This document shows, piece by piece, positions 1 to 12,355 of a stretch of 64,000 nt of DNA (position 1 is its first letter; each line of letters begins with the position of its first letter). The stretch lies in NCBI RefSeq assembly GCF_905475395.1, contig NC_058341.1, forward strand, positions 72,413,597 through 72,477,596, written 5' to 3'. The DNA is from Chrysoperla carnea (lineage: Eukaryota; Arthropoda; Insecta; Neuroptera; Chrysopidae). A model generated the notes under the pieces. The model had not been told where the DNA came from and ran no database searches. It was given only the letters and a program-made list of their open reading frames with translations. Position numbers and translations under genes: made by a program.

Positions 1-1452
1 GTACAAAAACACATAGTATCGTTTTGTCATCATATAAGTGCTATAAATTTACTTTGCTCCAAAAAGCTGAAAATTTTTTTTTTGTTTTTTTGCGATAACT
101 TTTGTAATTTTTCATCGATTTTGATTTTTTAAAAAGCATTTGGAAGGTAATTTTAAGGACTATAACACCTGAAAGTTTCATCTTTTTACAATCCTTAGTT
201 TTGAAAAGGTGATGGGTCAAATGGCTCAAAACATGAGGTGTTCACGCGGGTATGCTGACTTAGAAGTTAATATCTCCGTTAAATTTCATCTTAGAAAAAC
301 AAACAAAAAATGCAAATGTTTGTTAAAAACAGGCCTACATTTTTGTTACCGAGTATGTTTTTCGTAACTGCAGTAGTTTTTTAGTTATTTCGAAAAAAAA
401 AAAAATTTTTTTTAATATTCGAAAATTTTAAAAAAGTTGATCGTGCCTTCAAACCCAGTGCTACTTCTTGATCACATATACGAGACTCAAATGAAGTGAA
501 CTGTGCAAGAAACTTGATTTATTACAATTTAAGTGGAAATGGTACGCATCCTGTGTGAGATTTTTCTTTTAAAAATTTGAATAGCCCACGTTCTTTCAAC
601 TGTAACTCACTCAATTTTTGTCCGATTGACTTTTAACACAGCTCATTTTGAAGGTATTTTTATGCACTACAAAAAAGATTCGGCTTATAAAGCTTTAAAA
701 TTTCATTTTTCCCCGTTTTTAAACGTCAAACAAGACAAAAAAATAACGAATAAAAAACAAGATTTTTTGATACGGTATTACTTACTGATCGTTGTATTGA
801 TAAATCGATTAAGCAATCATTCTCTTTGTTTTTTTATTGGCTACAATTTTATTCCTCACAACTATGCTGAAAAAACGCCTAGTTTTTGAGTAATTCACGA
901 AAAACCAACTGAAAACATGCTTTTTTTATGTCAAATCTGCGCGCTTTCTATTGCAAATAGCTCAAAAAGTATTTGGTTAACAAATAAGCGTATTAGACAT
1001 TTTTTGATCAAAATTGGTCACTCTATCGATTCCAGGGGTTATTTTGACCAAAACTATTTTCATCCCCGAGAAGGGGTGCAACCACCCCCAGGAAGGAAGC
1101 GCCCTTCGGCGTGATATAGATTTTGAATAGGGTGGTAAATAGAGCATATTCCCAAAATTTCATCAAAATCGATTCAGTTACTTGGATTTCGGAGGTCAAA
1201 ACCTTCATTCCCTGGAGTATCAATAAATAGTCAGTTTCTAAGTAAATAGTAAGAGATCCCGGCGTTTGAATCTGCAGGTATCTGTTTTTTTTTTTATAAA
1301 ACTTAATTTTTATGAATGTTTTTTATTTTAATTACCATTAATTAAATATATTTAGTGTACGCGCTGAGTGGATTTTGTATGCATTTACAGAGTGTTTTTC
1401 GGCGTATTTTGACCCGCTGAATCCGAAATCGGAAATTTGTTATAAACAAATT
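1..1452. other. AT-rich non-coding stretch, no gene recognised
   Basis: Only short stop-bounded frames in low-complexity A/T-rich DNA are present; none resembles a known protein. Around 1060-1135 there is a more G/C-rich patch with a small inverted repeat (GGGGTGCAACCACCCC, about 1074-1089) inside a segment that looks like a dispersed repeat. No splice-bounded exon was seen. Confidence 0.6.
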
Positions 1453-2568
1453 AATTGTTTATACGGCCATGGCCCCTAAACCATCGAAACTTTAATAAAC
1501 ATTTTTTTACCATTGTATATGAAGAAACAAAAAAATTTTTTTTTATTCGTCTTGATCTGACCAATAGAACCGGAGATTTGGTTAAAATTGTAAACAAAAA
1601 TGATATTACACAAGCTCGGCGCACAGTGCTTGGTTTGTAACGTCCGTATATTGGCCAATTAATAATATTTTTGTACTTTAAGGTACTCATTTTATAGGTA
1701 TGAGTCAATATTTTAATAAAAATACGTTTTATGCAATAGCAACGAAGCTAGTACGATTGTAAATTAATATATAATATATAAATAATATTAATCCTAAGCG
1801 AAAGAAAACCCCACATAATTATATATTAGAAAATTGCAAACTTATTCTACTTTAAGAAACTTTTTTATTTTTTCAAATATCTCTAATAAAACTTGAGTTA
1901 TTGCAACTGAACGTGAACTAACGTATAACGTATGATTAAATTATGCGTAAAATCGTATAACTTGAAAAAATAGACAAAACTTTGAAAAGCTGTATCTTTG
2001 AAAATATAATGCAAAATCAGTTCTTTCAGGTAGAAATCGGCAAAAACTGAAATAATCGCGTTCGGTTGAAATAACTCAAGTTCGTTGCAATAACTAATAG
2101 AGAGATATTTGAAAAAATAAAAAATTCTTAAACTAGAATCGATTTTCATTCTCTTATATAATTATGAGGGCTTTCTTCCGCTCAGGGCTCCCTTTTGACT
2201 AATAAACTAATAGCGGGCGGCAAATGATAAAACTTATTATTTACAATCGTGTAGCTTCGTTGCTATTGCATAAAACGTATTTTTATGTGCATAACATTAA
2301 AATATAGACTCATTATCTTTAAAATGAGTACTTCTAAGTAAAAAAATATTATTAATTGGCCAATCTACGACCGTTTCAAATCAAGAACTCTGCGCCGACC
2401 TTTTGCGATATCATTTTTGTTTACAATTTTAACCATATCTTCGGTTCTATTGGTCGTATCAAGACGAATAAAAAATAGACTTATTTCTTTTTTATGTAGA
2501 ATAAAATGGTACAAAAATGTTGAATACAAGTTTCAGTAGTTTAGGAGCTATGGCCGCATAAACAATAT
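1453..2568. repeat. Foldback (long inverted-repeat) element
   Basis: The segment from about 1453 to 1780 is repeated in reverse complement at about 2240-2567, with scattered mismatches and small indels. Both arms begin with an ATTGTTTATRCGGCCAT-like end and both contain the runs CCAATAGAACCG and TTGGCCAATTAATAATAT. The inner parts also pair, for example ATATCTCTAATA near 1878 with its partner near 2100, so almost the whole 1.1 kb is one imperfect palindrome. No coding capacity was seen; the short open frames here only follow the repeat. It is probably a non-autonomous foldback transposon, but the family is not identified. Confidence 0.7.
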
Positions 2569-2789
2569 CACAAATCCCCCCTCTGAGCGATGAGCAAGTT
2601 GAAAAATCGGATTCAGCTGCAGCGGGTCAAAATACATCGAAATATACTCTTTGTTCGGTGGAACCTGTAAATGCATACGAAACCCACTCAGCACCTGTAC
2701 TAATTGTAATTGATTTTTGTTTAACAATTGTAGTTGCATGTTTTTAGTAAAAATAACGTTATTTGAAAGGAAATAATGTAGGGAATAGA
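2569..2789. other. Short unassigned spacer
   Basis: AT-rich DNA between two foldback-type repeats. The antisense open frame across it has no recognisable motif. Confidence 0.4.
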
Positions 2790-4530
2790 AAAAAACAAGT
2801 GAAAACAAACAATTGATTGAGTTAATTGTTGAAATACCATGTATAGGCAGTGTTGATAACTCTGTCACATTTCACATACATACATATCTGACATATTTAA
2901 CTGATATTCATATATAATACGCAAGTGTTGATGCGCAATCGTTTGTTTTTTTGACGTCACGTAAATAACAAAAGATATTCACTTTGATATTCCTATAACG
3001 CCCTCGTGGGTAAACAGTGATGTTTACAAAAAAATGTTTCAAACAAAAGTTTTTTATTTTTTTATAAGGAACATTTACATTTAAACTTTTGTTCTATCTC
3101 TAACGGTTTACAAGATGGGTCCTACGGACCCAAGACCCAATTGACCTATGATGCTCATTTACGAACTTGACCTGACTTTTTACGTCCTGAGTACGCTGTA
3201 AAAATTTCAAATCGATATATTTTTTCGTTTTTGAGTTATCGTGACCACAGACGGACGGACGGACGGACGGACGGACGGACAACCGGAAATGGATTAATTA
3301 GGTGATTCTATGAACACCTATACCAAAATTTTGTTCGTAGCATCAATATTTTTAAGCGTTACAAACTTGGGACGAAACTTAATATACTATGTATATTTCA
3401 TATATACATGGTATAAAAATGGTTGCACAGCTCTCAGTCAGCCGCAACCTAAGGGTTGCCTGGTATAAACAGATACACCACTGTTAATTATTTACTCTAT
3501 TATCAAGTGTTTTTCAAGTAAGTTATATATCAATTTAATGTTTATTTTTAAAACATATGGTTGTCTGTAAAGTAATGGTCACAAGTATGAGTTGCCATCA
3601 TTTGAATTAATGATGACCAACAGTGGCCAAGAAAAGCGGATAATATATGCATTTTAAACTACTAGTTAAGTAATTAGACAGATATTTGTCAAAGACATCG
3701 GACATAATATTTGATGTCATACGCTAAGTTTGCCATAAGAATCCATGTTAAATTCTGTTTTGTTAGAAAGAGATGCAAACAAAGTTTGATGAATGACTTT
3801 TATCTTGGTTGTTTTATAGTTATTCAAAAAATAATTTTCTTTATCCACGGCCGAAAGTTCATACTTTCTGCTTCTGTTGGGAGGCAGAAATTCCGACTTT
3901 CGGTCTCCCAACAGAAAATAAAGAAAAATAGTATACATCACCCTATTAAGCCAAGTTCAAATCAATTCAATTATTTTCATCAAAAGTCAACAACAAATTT
4001 AGTCAAGTGGATTGAGCCTACGTGCTCTACATTCACTGTACTTTCATTTTCGTTTAAACAAAATCTATAGGTTACATTTTGTAAAAAAATTTTTGAATGG
4101 CACAAAATATAATTTTTAAAATATGTATATATGAAATATATCAAGGTAAATTAAGTCCCAAGTTTGTAACAAGAACGTACAAATATTGATGCTAAGAACA
4201 AAATTTTGGTATAGGTGTTCATAAAATCACCTAATTAGTCCATTTCCAGTTGTCCGCCCGTATATCTGTCAACACGATATTAACTAAAGAACGAAGACAT
4301 ATCAAGCTGAAAGCTTTTTATAGCGTGTTCAGAACGAAAAAAGTGAAGTTGAGCTCGTAAATGAGCAACATAAGTCAAGATCTTGGGTCCGTAGGACCCA
4401 ACTCGTAAACCGTTAGGTAGAGAACAAAAGTTTAAATGTAAAAAATTTTCCTTCTAAGAAAAGAAATAACTTTTGTTTGAAACTTTTTCACCACTGTGTC
4501 ACTATGTACTCGTCAGGGCGCAAATTAGTA
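2790..4530. repeat. Inverted pair of dispersed repeat family R1 with spacer
   Basis: The arm at about 2790-3415 (minus orientation) and the arm at about 4123-4530 (plus orientation) are copies of one dispersed repeat family, called R1 here. Landmarks are GGTGTTCATARAATCACCTA, CGTTTTTGAGTTATCGTGA, TTGTAAACCGTTAGAGATAG and CCCGTGAGGGCGCAAATTAG, some only in related copies. The left arm carries a GGAC microsatellite (about 3249-3280). The 700-bp spacer contains a small inverted repeat near 3845-3912 (CCGAAAGTTCATACTTTCTG with its partner) and no gene. R1 recurs at 7190-7695, 28146-28640 and 62545-62830. Confidence 0.7.
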
Positions 4531-5105
4531 AATTAATATGTAATCCGTTATTGTATATATTTTAAATTTATACGTTGAATATATTATGTATGTATGTGTT
4601 TGTTTATTATTTTGAGAAAGTTTATAATCTAAATAAACAATAAAGAGATAAATTTGAAGTATATATTAGTAACAGACGATGTTGTTATATCAAGGTATTG
4701 AATTGAACTGATTTGTTAGATATTATTTTCCAATAGGTTTTGTTTCGATATATTTGTTGTGTAGATGTCTATATTCAAATAATTACCATTACTTACATGC
4801 GCTGCGTTCTTAAAAATTTACTCGGGTACTATTAATTAATTTTACTCAGGCGCGAATCGAAACCTCAAAAAGGATGATATTCGGCACGGCACAATCACCC
4901 GAAAATCGGCCGAAAAATGGAGCCGGTGTTTGAACTCACTCATGATCGATATAGTTCATTCCTACAAAGGAGATGTTGAGGCGAGCACTAGTAAATTAGT
5001 AAACCTGTAATATGATAGTTTGTTCGCTAACAAAAATTACAACAGTAAATGTGTGTTTATTTGCACATCACAGTATCGTAAAAAAATTCAAGCTGTCATT
5101 TTTGA
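4531..5105. other. Non-coding stretch, nothing recognised
   Basis: AT-rich DNA with no supported exon, RNA gene or repeat boundary. It precedes an antisense hAT transposase remnant. Confidence 0.45.
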
Positions 5106-5288
5106 TCAGATGTTTAGGAAAGCAAGGCCGACTAATATTTCCTGTCCCATTGAGGCAAGAAACCAACCAACCGCGCGAAGTATACAAAACGATCTCTCTG
5201 CGGTAGCTACGCTCGTTGGAAGAATTGTCAGTATTTGTAAGAACATATTTATATTATTGTCGGTACAAACTTTGGTCGCATGCTTCAA
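5106..5288 (-). pseudogene. hAT-family transposase remnant, C-terminal dimerisation region
   Basis: The minus-strand frame encodes a run with SVATAERSF followed by an ILRAV segment, then SMGQE and LVGLAFLNI. This is the conserved layout of the C-terminal dimerisation domain of hAT transposases (SVATAERSFS...LR...STMGQERLxGLALLNIH). Only about 60 residues remain. The frame stops directly after LNI, where intact proteins continue, and nothing convincing lies upstream (zinc finger or catalytic core). It is therefore a degraded fragment, unlikely to be functional. Similarity was judged from memory of the family motif; no alignment was run. Confidence 0.72.
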
Positions 5289-7189
5289 TGAGATGAGCTA
5301 CCAACTCTGGTATGGCAAAATTGTTTTCACATTCTCTTTTCAATAGGGTATTATCGTTAGTCAAAATTAAATTATGAAATTTGAAAAAAGTTAAAATTTA
5401 TGTAAAAATATACTTTAATATTCTAATTTTGAGTCATAAAAGCATATTTTCTTTTATAATATTAAAATTAAAAATCGTAATTTTTAAACTGCATATCACG
5501 TGACCTAAAACACGGGCGAACCCTGATGTGATGTCATATCGGTATGAACCATAGACCATCAGTTAGTTCAATATAAACAGCTGGGTATGATATATCCATA
5601 ATATAATTAGTTGTCTATGAATATATCTGTCAAACTTATCTGTGTTATTTCGTATAATGATGCCGATATTACGTCACCAAATTGGATACTCGCGTTTTTG
5701 ACAGTTTTAAAAAAGGTTAAAATTTAATTTATGTTTTTGGCAAGAAAGCGTGTGTATTTTTCCGAAATAAATTTTTGGTGGCTTTTTATTAGCAAAATCA
5801 ACATCTTGAAGTACTTTTTCAAAAATAGTAGAATACTCTATTTGGCCATCCAGAGTCTGTATTCATTTATAACAATTGATTCACTATCATTAATGAATCG
5901 CCGGTACATCTGAACCATTTTTTTCACTGTCTGGATATCGATATTCAAGTCCTTGACATTAACATTTGGTTCAGGTATGAAACTCCCTACTGAAATTGAT
6001 CTAGTATCTCCATAGACAATTTTGCCCCAAATCATTGATAACGGAATATAATAGGGATATGTAATGGGATATGTGTATACATTCTTGGAAACGAATTTTT
6101 AAACAAACAAAATAGACGTAACTATTTAAAACGATTCATTGTTGTTTTTTTTTTTAATTTTATTAAATCATAAGTCTATTTAGGTTATGGGCAGGCCGAT
6201 CATGCCCATATGGGTAGATCCGCTACTGATTGTACTACTATATTATTATTTTTGTTTGTACTTATATTTTGAGAGAATTGTTGAATAAAAGGTATAATAA
6301 CTATGCTGCGATGGAATAACAGTTTTGTTATTGAATATGTAAATTATTCAAATAATAAGCTACTTATAAATTTAGAGGTTAAAAATGTTACTAGTTTTCT
6401 AACATAGGTATCTTAATCAGAATAATATTAATACTTGATATAGAGTTAGATAAGCATACAATTTAAATTTGAGAGAATATTATGATCAGATATTTGTAAA
6501 ATCTTCTTTGAATAAGAAAGAAATGATAAATTCATATTCCGGGAGCCCAGCCACTTTCAGTAGCCGATGGTTCTCTATGACTGCATTTAAATATTGCGAT
6601 GTGATTTAATGCGCTGAATTAAATTTTCGGAGATGCTTGACTCTAAAGTGGTGCCAAAAATTATTATAAACACTTTTATAAACAAATATAGAAAAAATTT
6701 GGATAGAAGTTTTTTAGACTTTTTGATTGTATACAGAAATACTACTAAAATAAGTTATTTTTAACAAAATCATCAAAACTCAGGCCTTAGAATTAAATAA
6801 TATTTTAATAAGCATAATTTATCAACCTTGAAAATGGCAATACTTGAATTTTCCAAATATTAAACAGTACACACCTCAAAAACGGTCACATTTGCAGAAA
6901 AAATTACCAGATAACTTTTTTGCGTTAAAATTTTCCTATTTATTTATACCGACTCAAATACCGAAAATCAAATTCAGCGCATAAAAATTTATTTCAAAAA
7001 GTCGATTACAGAATGTGTTGTATGGCTGCTAGAGTATCATATTAGTACAGAAGCTGACCGTGAAAATGATCTTCTCTTCTTGTCTTTTAACAGCCATTAT
7101 TAAAAAATTATTAAAATTTTAACAACCTTGCCTACCATCACCATCCCACTGTGAGCGGTTTACACCTTTCACTGTAATATGAGTTTTTA
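5289..7189. other. Non-coding stretch, nothing recognised
   Basis: About 1.9 kb of AT-rich DNA. The open frames are short, have no domain signature and no paired splice sites that would join them. No clear tandem repeat was found. Confidence 0.45.
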
Positions 7190-7695
7190 TACCATGAATA
7201 TATACGCTTAAAAATATTGATGCTAAGCAAAATATTTTTGTATAGGTGTTCATAAAATCACTAAATGAGTCCATTTCCGGTTGTCTGTCGTCTGTCGGCT
7301 GTCTGTCCGTCTGTCATCACGATTACTCAAAAACGAAAAAAGATATCAAGCTGAAATTTTTATAGCGAGCTTAGGACGTAAAAAGTGAGGTCGAGTTCGT
7401 AAATGAGAAACATAGGTCAATTGGGTCTTGTAAACCGTTAGAGATAAAACAAAAGTTTAAGTGTAAAAAATATTCCTTATAAAAAAATAACCAACTTTTG
7501 TTTGAAACATTTTTTCGTAAATATCACTGTTTACCCGTGAGGGCGCAAATTAGACGTAAATTGTATAGTATGTAATAATGGGAATATCAGTTATGTATGT
7601 GTGTGTGTGTAATGTGATAGAATCATCAACACTGTCTACGCATGGTATTTCAACAGTTAACTCAGTCAATTGTTTGTTTTCACTTGTCCATATTA
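7190..7695 (+). repeat. Dispersed repeat R1, plus-orientation copy
   Basis: It matches the R1 landmarks in order: TTAAAAATATTGATGCTA, TAGGTGTTCATAAAATCAC, a run of GTCTGTC-type repeats, TTGTAAACCGTTAGAGATA, GTGAGGGCGCAAATTAG, then CAGTCAATTGTTTGTTTTCA. The same order is seen at 28146-28640 and, reversed, at 2790-3415, so the repeat unit is about 0.5 kb. A short GT microsatellite lies near 7595-7610. Non-coding. Confidence 0.7.
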
Positions 7696-7744
7696 ATTTT
7701 GAACCTAAATTTCTTGATTGTATGTCTACCAAGCCTATAAAAGT

Positions 7745-9850
7745 AGCACAGAATTAAATAAAATATCACGGTAATAAAAAAAAAACGATACATCTTTGAA
7801 ATTTTTCACCGTTGTTTATTTGGTTGTAAAAACATCGCCTAAAAAAGTCGAACTCTCAAAAACGCGCCTAATCACCCTTTTTTTTTGGGCGGGGGTGTTA
7901 ATTGGGGGTGGGATGTTTTGTTTAATCAGTTTTCTACAAATTACAAAAAAACTATGTATCAAATAAAAAAATAAAGTTTAGCTTGCTGATTTAATTGTGC
8001 AATTTTTGTTTTTTTTTTTCGATTTGCTAGCTTCAAAATTGACCGAGGTATATTAATTTTAAAATTTAATTTTTTTGCCTTTCAATCAAATGAAAAAGTA
8101 TCCATGTTGTAAACCGTTGAGATAGAAAAAAAGTTTAAATGTAAAAGTTATTCCTTATAAAAGAAAATTAACAACTTTTATTTGAATCACTCTTTCGGAA
8201 GATCACTGTTTACCCATGAAGGCGCGAAACTTAGGAAAAAACCTTGATGTCCATTTTCTCCAAAACTATGTTGAAGATTTGCAGGTGAACTTCAACTAAT
8301 GGTTTTGTAAAACATTCTAAAAAAAAAAATTCCGAAATGTTCGAAAAGTTTTGCAAGTATTTTCTACACTTTTTTTCTCATTCAATCAAATGAAATAATA
8401 AACTGTTAATCTCTAACGGTTTACAAGATGGATACTTTTTCATTTGATAGAATGAACAAAAAAAATTCTATTTTAAAATAGGCATATCTCGATCAATTTT
8501 GAAGCCAGAAAGACGAGAAAGAAAACGAAAATGTAAGTGCTGGAACTTAGCAGGGTGATTTTCGATTTAAAAAAAAAAAGTTGTGCTAGAATGTGCTAGA
8601 GTTGTGCTACAATGTGACGTCGAGAAAATTGAAAAATTCAGAAAAATAGAGAAATGGCGGCCAAAAATTAAATTTTTCGTCAGAAGGGTGATTTTGTTTT
8701 TTCGAAAAAAAAAATATTGGATAAAATTGTGCTAGAGTTGTGCTGCAATGTGCCGTCGAGAAAATTGGAAAATTGGGAAAAATACAGGAATGGCAGCCAA
8801 AAATAGTTTTTATGTAAGCAGGGTGAATTCGTTTTTTCGAAAAAAAAAAAATATTGGATATAGTTGTGCTAGAGTTGTGCTGCAATGTGCCGTCAAGAAA
8901 ATTGGGAAATTCGGAAAAATACAGGAATGGCAGCCAAAAATAGTTTTTTCGTCAGCAGGGTGATTTCGTTTTTTCGAAAAAAAAAAATATGTTGGATAAA
9001 GTTGTACTAGAATATGCCGTCGAGAAAATTGAAAAATTCGGAAAAGTACAGGAATGGGAGTCAAAAATAATTTTTTTTTTTGGCGGAACTTAGCAGGGTG
9101 ATTTTCGAATTTTTAAAAATCAAAAGTTGTGCTACAATGTGTTAAAGTTGTGCTACAATGTGCCGTTGAGAAAATTGGAAAATTCGAAAAAATATAAAAA
9201 TGGCAGCCAAAATATAAAATTTTGCGTTAGCAAGATTTCGTTTTTTCGAAAAAATAAAAGTTTGGTAATATTATGCTCTGGTTGTACTACAATGTACCGT
9301 TTAAAAAATCTAATTACTTTGAAAATTGCTAAAGTTATAAGCGAAAATGTACTTTCTTAAATGCAATGTATTGTAGTTTTTCTCAGAATTGTACGTTTGC
9401 TTGTTTTTGTTTTGGTACACAAACATTAAACATATTTTAAACTGGTTCATGCATGATCAAAATTTGTCCTTGTTAAATTTTGTTATAAATTTGGTTTTTA
9501 TTTTAAATGTAGAAATGGTTTAAGTGATAGAATTTCGAAGAAAATCATATTGTACAATATCATTTATTACTATAAGTTCTGCCAAAAAAAAATTTTTGGC
9601 TCCCATTCCTGTATTTTTCCGAATTTTTAAATTTTCTCGACGGCACATTATAGCAAACCTCTAGCACATTTTAGCACAACTTTTGATTGTTTTAAATTCG
9701 AAAATCACCCTGCTAAGTTCCAGCACATCGAAAATGTGCCAAATTACATCAGCTACTACTACTCTAACTTTTTTTATTTGCTGCATAGTTTTTTGTAATT
9801 TGTAAAAAACTGATTCAAACCCCCAACTATCCACCAAAATAAAAGTATTA
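7745..9850. repeat. Foldback element of family FB-A with an internal satellite array
   Basis: The left part (about 7745-8640) and the right part (about 9600-9850) are related in reverse complement. Landmarks are the CAGTTTTCTACAAATTAC and AGCAGGGTGATTTTCGA segments and the gene-free G-rich stretch near 7880-7920. The left end carries the GTTGTTTATTTGGTTGTAAAAAC motif, split here as GTTGTTTATTTGG plus TTGTAAAAAC. That motif recurs at 12440, 13570, 45550, 56590 and 63270 and defines family FB-A. The right copy lacks the outermost ~150 bp. The centre holds a ~140-bp tandem array, listed separately. Confidence 0.6.
8581..9320 (+). repeat. Tandem array, about 5.5 units of 125-146 bp
   Basis: Units start near 8581, 8727, 8864, 9002, 9127 and 9266. 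Each contains TTGTGCTAGAGTTGTGCT, then a CAATGTGCCGTCGAGAAAAT segment, then GGAATGGCAGCCAAAAAT and CGTTTTTTCGAAAAAA. An inverted partial unit lies outside the array at about 9590-9730. The open frames through the array on both strands repeat the same peptide with the unit and are not genes. Confidence 0.85.
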
Positions 9851-10643
9851 CAAAAATCAGTTGCTGATTCGTGACGCCAGAGCTTCAGCGCCTGTGTTAT
9901 CTTCTTTTTCAGCTATTGATTGATTTTTTTTTAATCTATTTCAAGGTTCAATTAATAGACATTTCCAGTAAACTTTTCGATGCACCAAAAACACGTCGAA
10001 TCGATTGTAGGAATGAAAAAAACTACTCCTATAATATACATTTAAGAGTGTTTTCCAAGACATATACTCGCTTAAAAAAATTGTGACATTAAAACACTTC
10101 AGAATCGTGCGCCATGGTTCATGACGTCGTCCGTTATGACAATTGGTAATATACCAAAGAGGTTATACAACTAGAAAACGCCAGGGTCCAAAACTTGCTA
10201 TATGATGAATGAGAGAGAAGACTGTCAGTGAGTTCTCCTGTGTCTTTGTAACAAACACAATCTAAACAATTTAATTTTTAATAAAATTAATTAAAAGTTT
10301 TATTGATCTTAATTATAGTTAAAATTTAAGTGCACTTTCATCTACTAATATTTCAATTACATTATTTCTAAAAAAACAAATTGTGTACTAAAGTATAAAC
10401 TGCGGCCACATATTAGAGAATATGCAAATATTCACAATAAACTCTTTCATTTTTCCGAAAAAATAATACAAAACTGTATGTAACCTCTTACAAAACAAAT
10501 ATAATAGCAAACACAAAATCTCTATGCATCATATGATTATGGCATATGACTATGACGGGGGCACAGGGGAACTCATTGGCAGTCTTCTCTCTCAATTACC
10601 ATATCGCATCCACTTACAAGCTAGCAGATCTCTCGCGTTCTCT
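9851..10643. other. Non-coding stretch, nothing recognised
   Basis: AT-rich DNA between two foldback elements. No supported gene, tandem array or RNA gene. Confidence 0.45.
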
Positions 10644-11538
10644 ATATACAGGGTGTTCTGTTATTGACTGCAGATCGTCGGCCTACAGAATAAGCTCATA
10701 AAGACGAAGGAAAAAGTCATTTACCAATTTTGGATTTGAGCCCTAGTTTAGGCGCAACAGGTATGGCAAAAATTGATAAATTTGTTCATTCACTGACTAT
10801 GATTCGATAACCAGCAGCCAATGATAACCAGTAGATATTAGTATCTATCATTTAATAATATTAAACTAAAGAAGGGATATGAACTGATTTCAATTGGATA
10901 TTATTATTTTAAAAAAACATTTTAAAAATGTATGTGATTGGTTTGGTCGAATCCTACTTTTTTTAATTTTATTATATTTTTCCAAGAAAACATTAGATTC
11001 TTAGTAAAAAAACAAATTAAGTCATAAAAGGCGTGGTTTTAATTTAACGTAAACAAACAAAAACACGCCTATGCTGACGTAATTTGTTTTTTTACCAATT
11101 GCATTTTAAGTTTTAATAATTTTTATTGTTTACGTTAAATTAAAACAACGCCTTTTATAACTTAATTTGTTTTTTTACTAAGAATCTAATGTTTTCTTGG
11201 AAAAATATAATAAAAATAAAAAAAGTAGGATTCGACCAAACCAATCACATACATTTTTAAAATGTTTTTTTAAAATAATAATATCCAATTGAAATCAGTT
11301 CATATCCCTTCTTTAGTTTAATATTATTAAATGATAGATACTAATATCTACTGGTTATCATTGGCTGCTGGTTATCGAATCATAGTCAGTGAATGAACAA
11401 ATTTATCAATTTTTGCCATACCTGTTGCGCCTAAACTAGGGCTCAAATCCAAAATTGGTAAATGACTTTTTCCTTCGTCTTTATGAGCTTATTCTGTAGG
11501 CCGACGATCTGCAGTCAATAACAGAACACCCTGTATAT
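10644..11538. repeat. Near-perfect long inverted repeat, 2 x 413 bp with 69-bp spacer
   Basis: The left arm (10644-11056) and right arm (11126-11538) have equal length and almost identical sequence in reverse complement. The outer ends read ATATACAGGGTGTTCTG and its complement; the inner ends read ACGTAAACAA and TTGTTTACGT. The spacer (11057-11125) is AT-rich and unrelated. Outside the CAGGGTG ends lies TATA on each side, which could be a duplicated target (TATA or TA). There is no coding frame. The very low divergence between arms suggests a young foldback element or recent gene conversion. A transcript would fold into a hairpin of about 400 bp. Confidence 0.9.
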
Positions 11539-12355
11539 GAACTCTTTGAATTCAAAACCATTCATAAAAGATGTTTATATTACCTAGCAATAATTTGAAC
11601 TTTAACATGTTAAATTTTTAATTAAATGAATGATTAAAAACGCCTTAGCGTATAGCGTAGATGACATTTTTTGGACTTAAAATACCTTTAAAGACAAAAA
11701 AAAAAAAAAAAAATCGGGGAAAAAATTTGTGTTTATTGTCTACACATGGACTTGGAAAATGGAAATTGTATATTACAGCAAAAGGCGATCACACCGCGTA
11801 GCTCGGACTGGGATGAAATAGACTTGTTAAAATGGTAAATGCATTTTACACCAATTTTGAATAGTGGCTGACGATAACCAAGGCGGAATCATATTCAAGG
11901 ACAGCTGGCCGCTGTACTATATGAAGAGTTTTTGAATATAAAAAAGAGAGTAAAAATAAATCAGTGATGATGAAACACCGTTCGATTGAAAAGTAAATAA
12001 AATAATTCCATGTCTTGTTTATAATCAAATACTTTCTCTCGTATTGTTAGTAATACTAACAGAGTAGAAGTTAGTTAACCCGCTTCTCTTTTATGGTGCT
12101 CTTCCGGTATTATATAGAAAAAGTTGTTTTTGGTTTTTCTTTGTTAAACATTTTTGCAATAATATTTTTTGTGAGTGTGAATTTTTGTGATAGTTTTGAA
12201 TAATTATTTTTGTGATTATATTGTTATAAATATTTGACGGTTACCATAAAAATTAGTTTTTAAGAAGAATTCTATAAGATGTGTGACTAACAATTTTCAT
12301 AAAATTACAACAGTTTTCAGCACACAAAAAAGTATATTTTCATTATCTCGAATAA
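11539..12355. other. Non-coding stretch, nothing recognised
   Basis: AT-rich DNA with an A-tract near 11697-11713. No supported exon or RNA gene. Confidence 0.45.

Noticed and set aside
3100..3282. Minus-strand open frame containing SVRPSVRPSVCG
   Set aside because: The repeat peptide comes from the GGAC microsatellite inside dispersed repeat R1.
3711..4070. 119-residue plus-strand open frame
   Set aside because: Lies in the spacer of an inverted R1 pair, overlaps an antisense frame over a small palindrome, and has no recognisable domain.
5020..5346. 108-residue plus-strand open frame
   Set aside because: Antisense to the hAT transposase remnant, which explains its openness.
8607..9064. 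Open frames on both strands with repeated peptides
   Set aside because: They follow the ~140-bp tandem unit and repeat with it on both strands.
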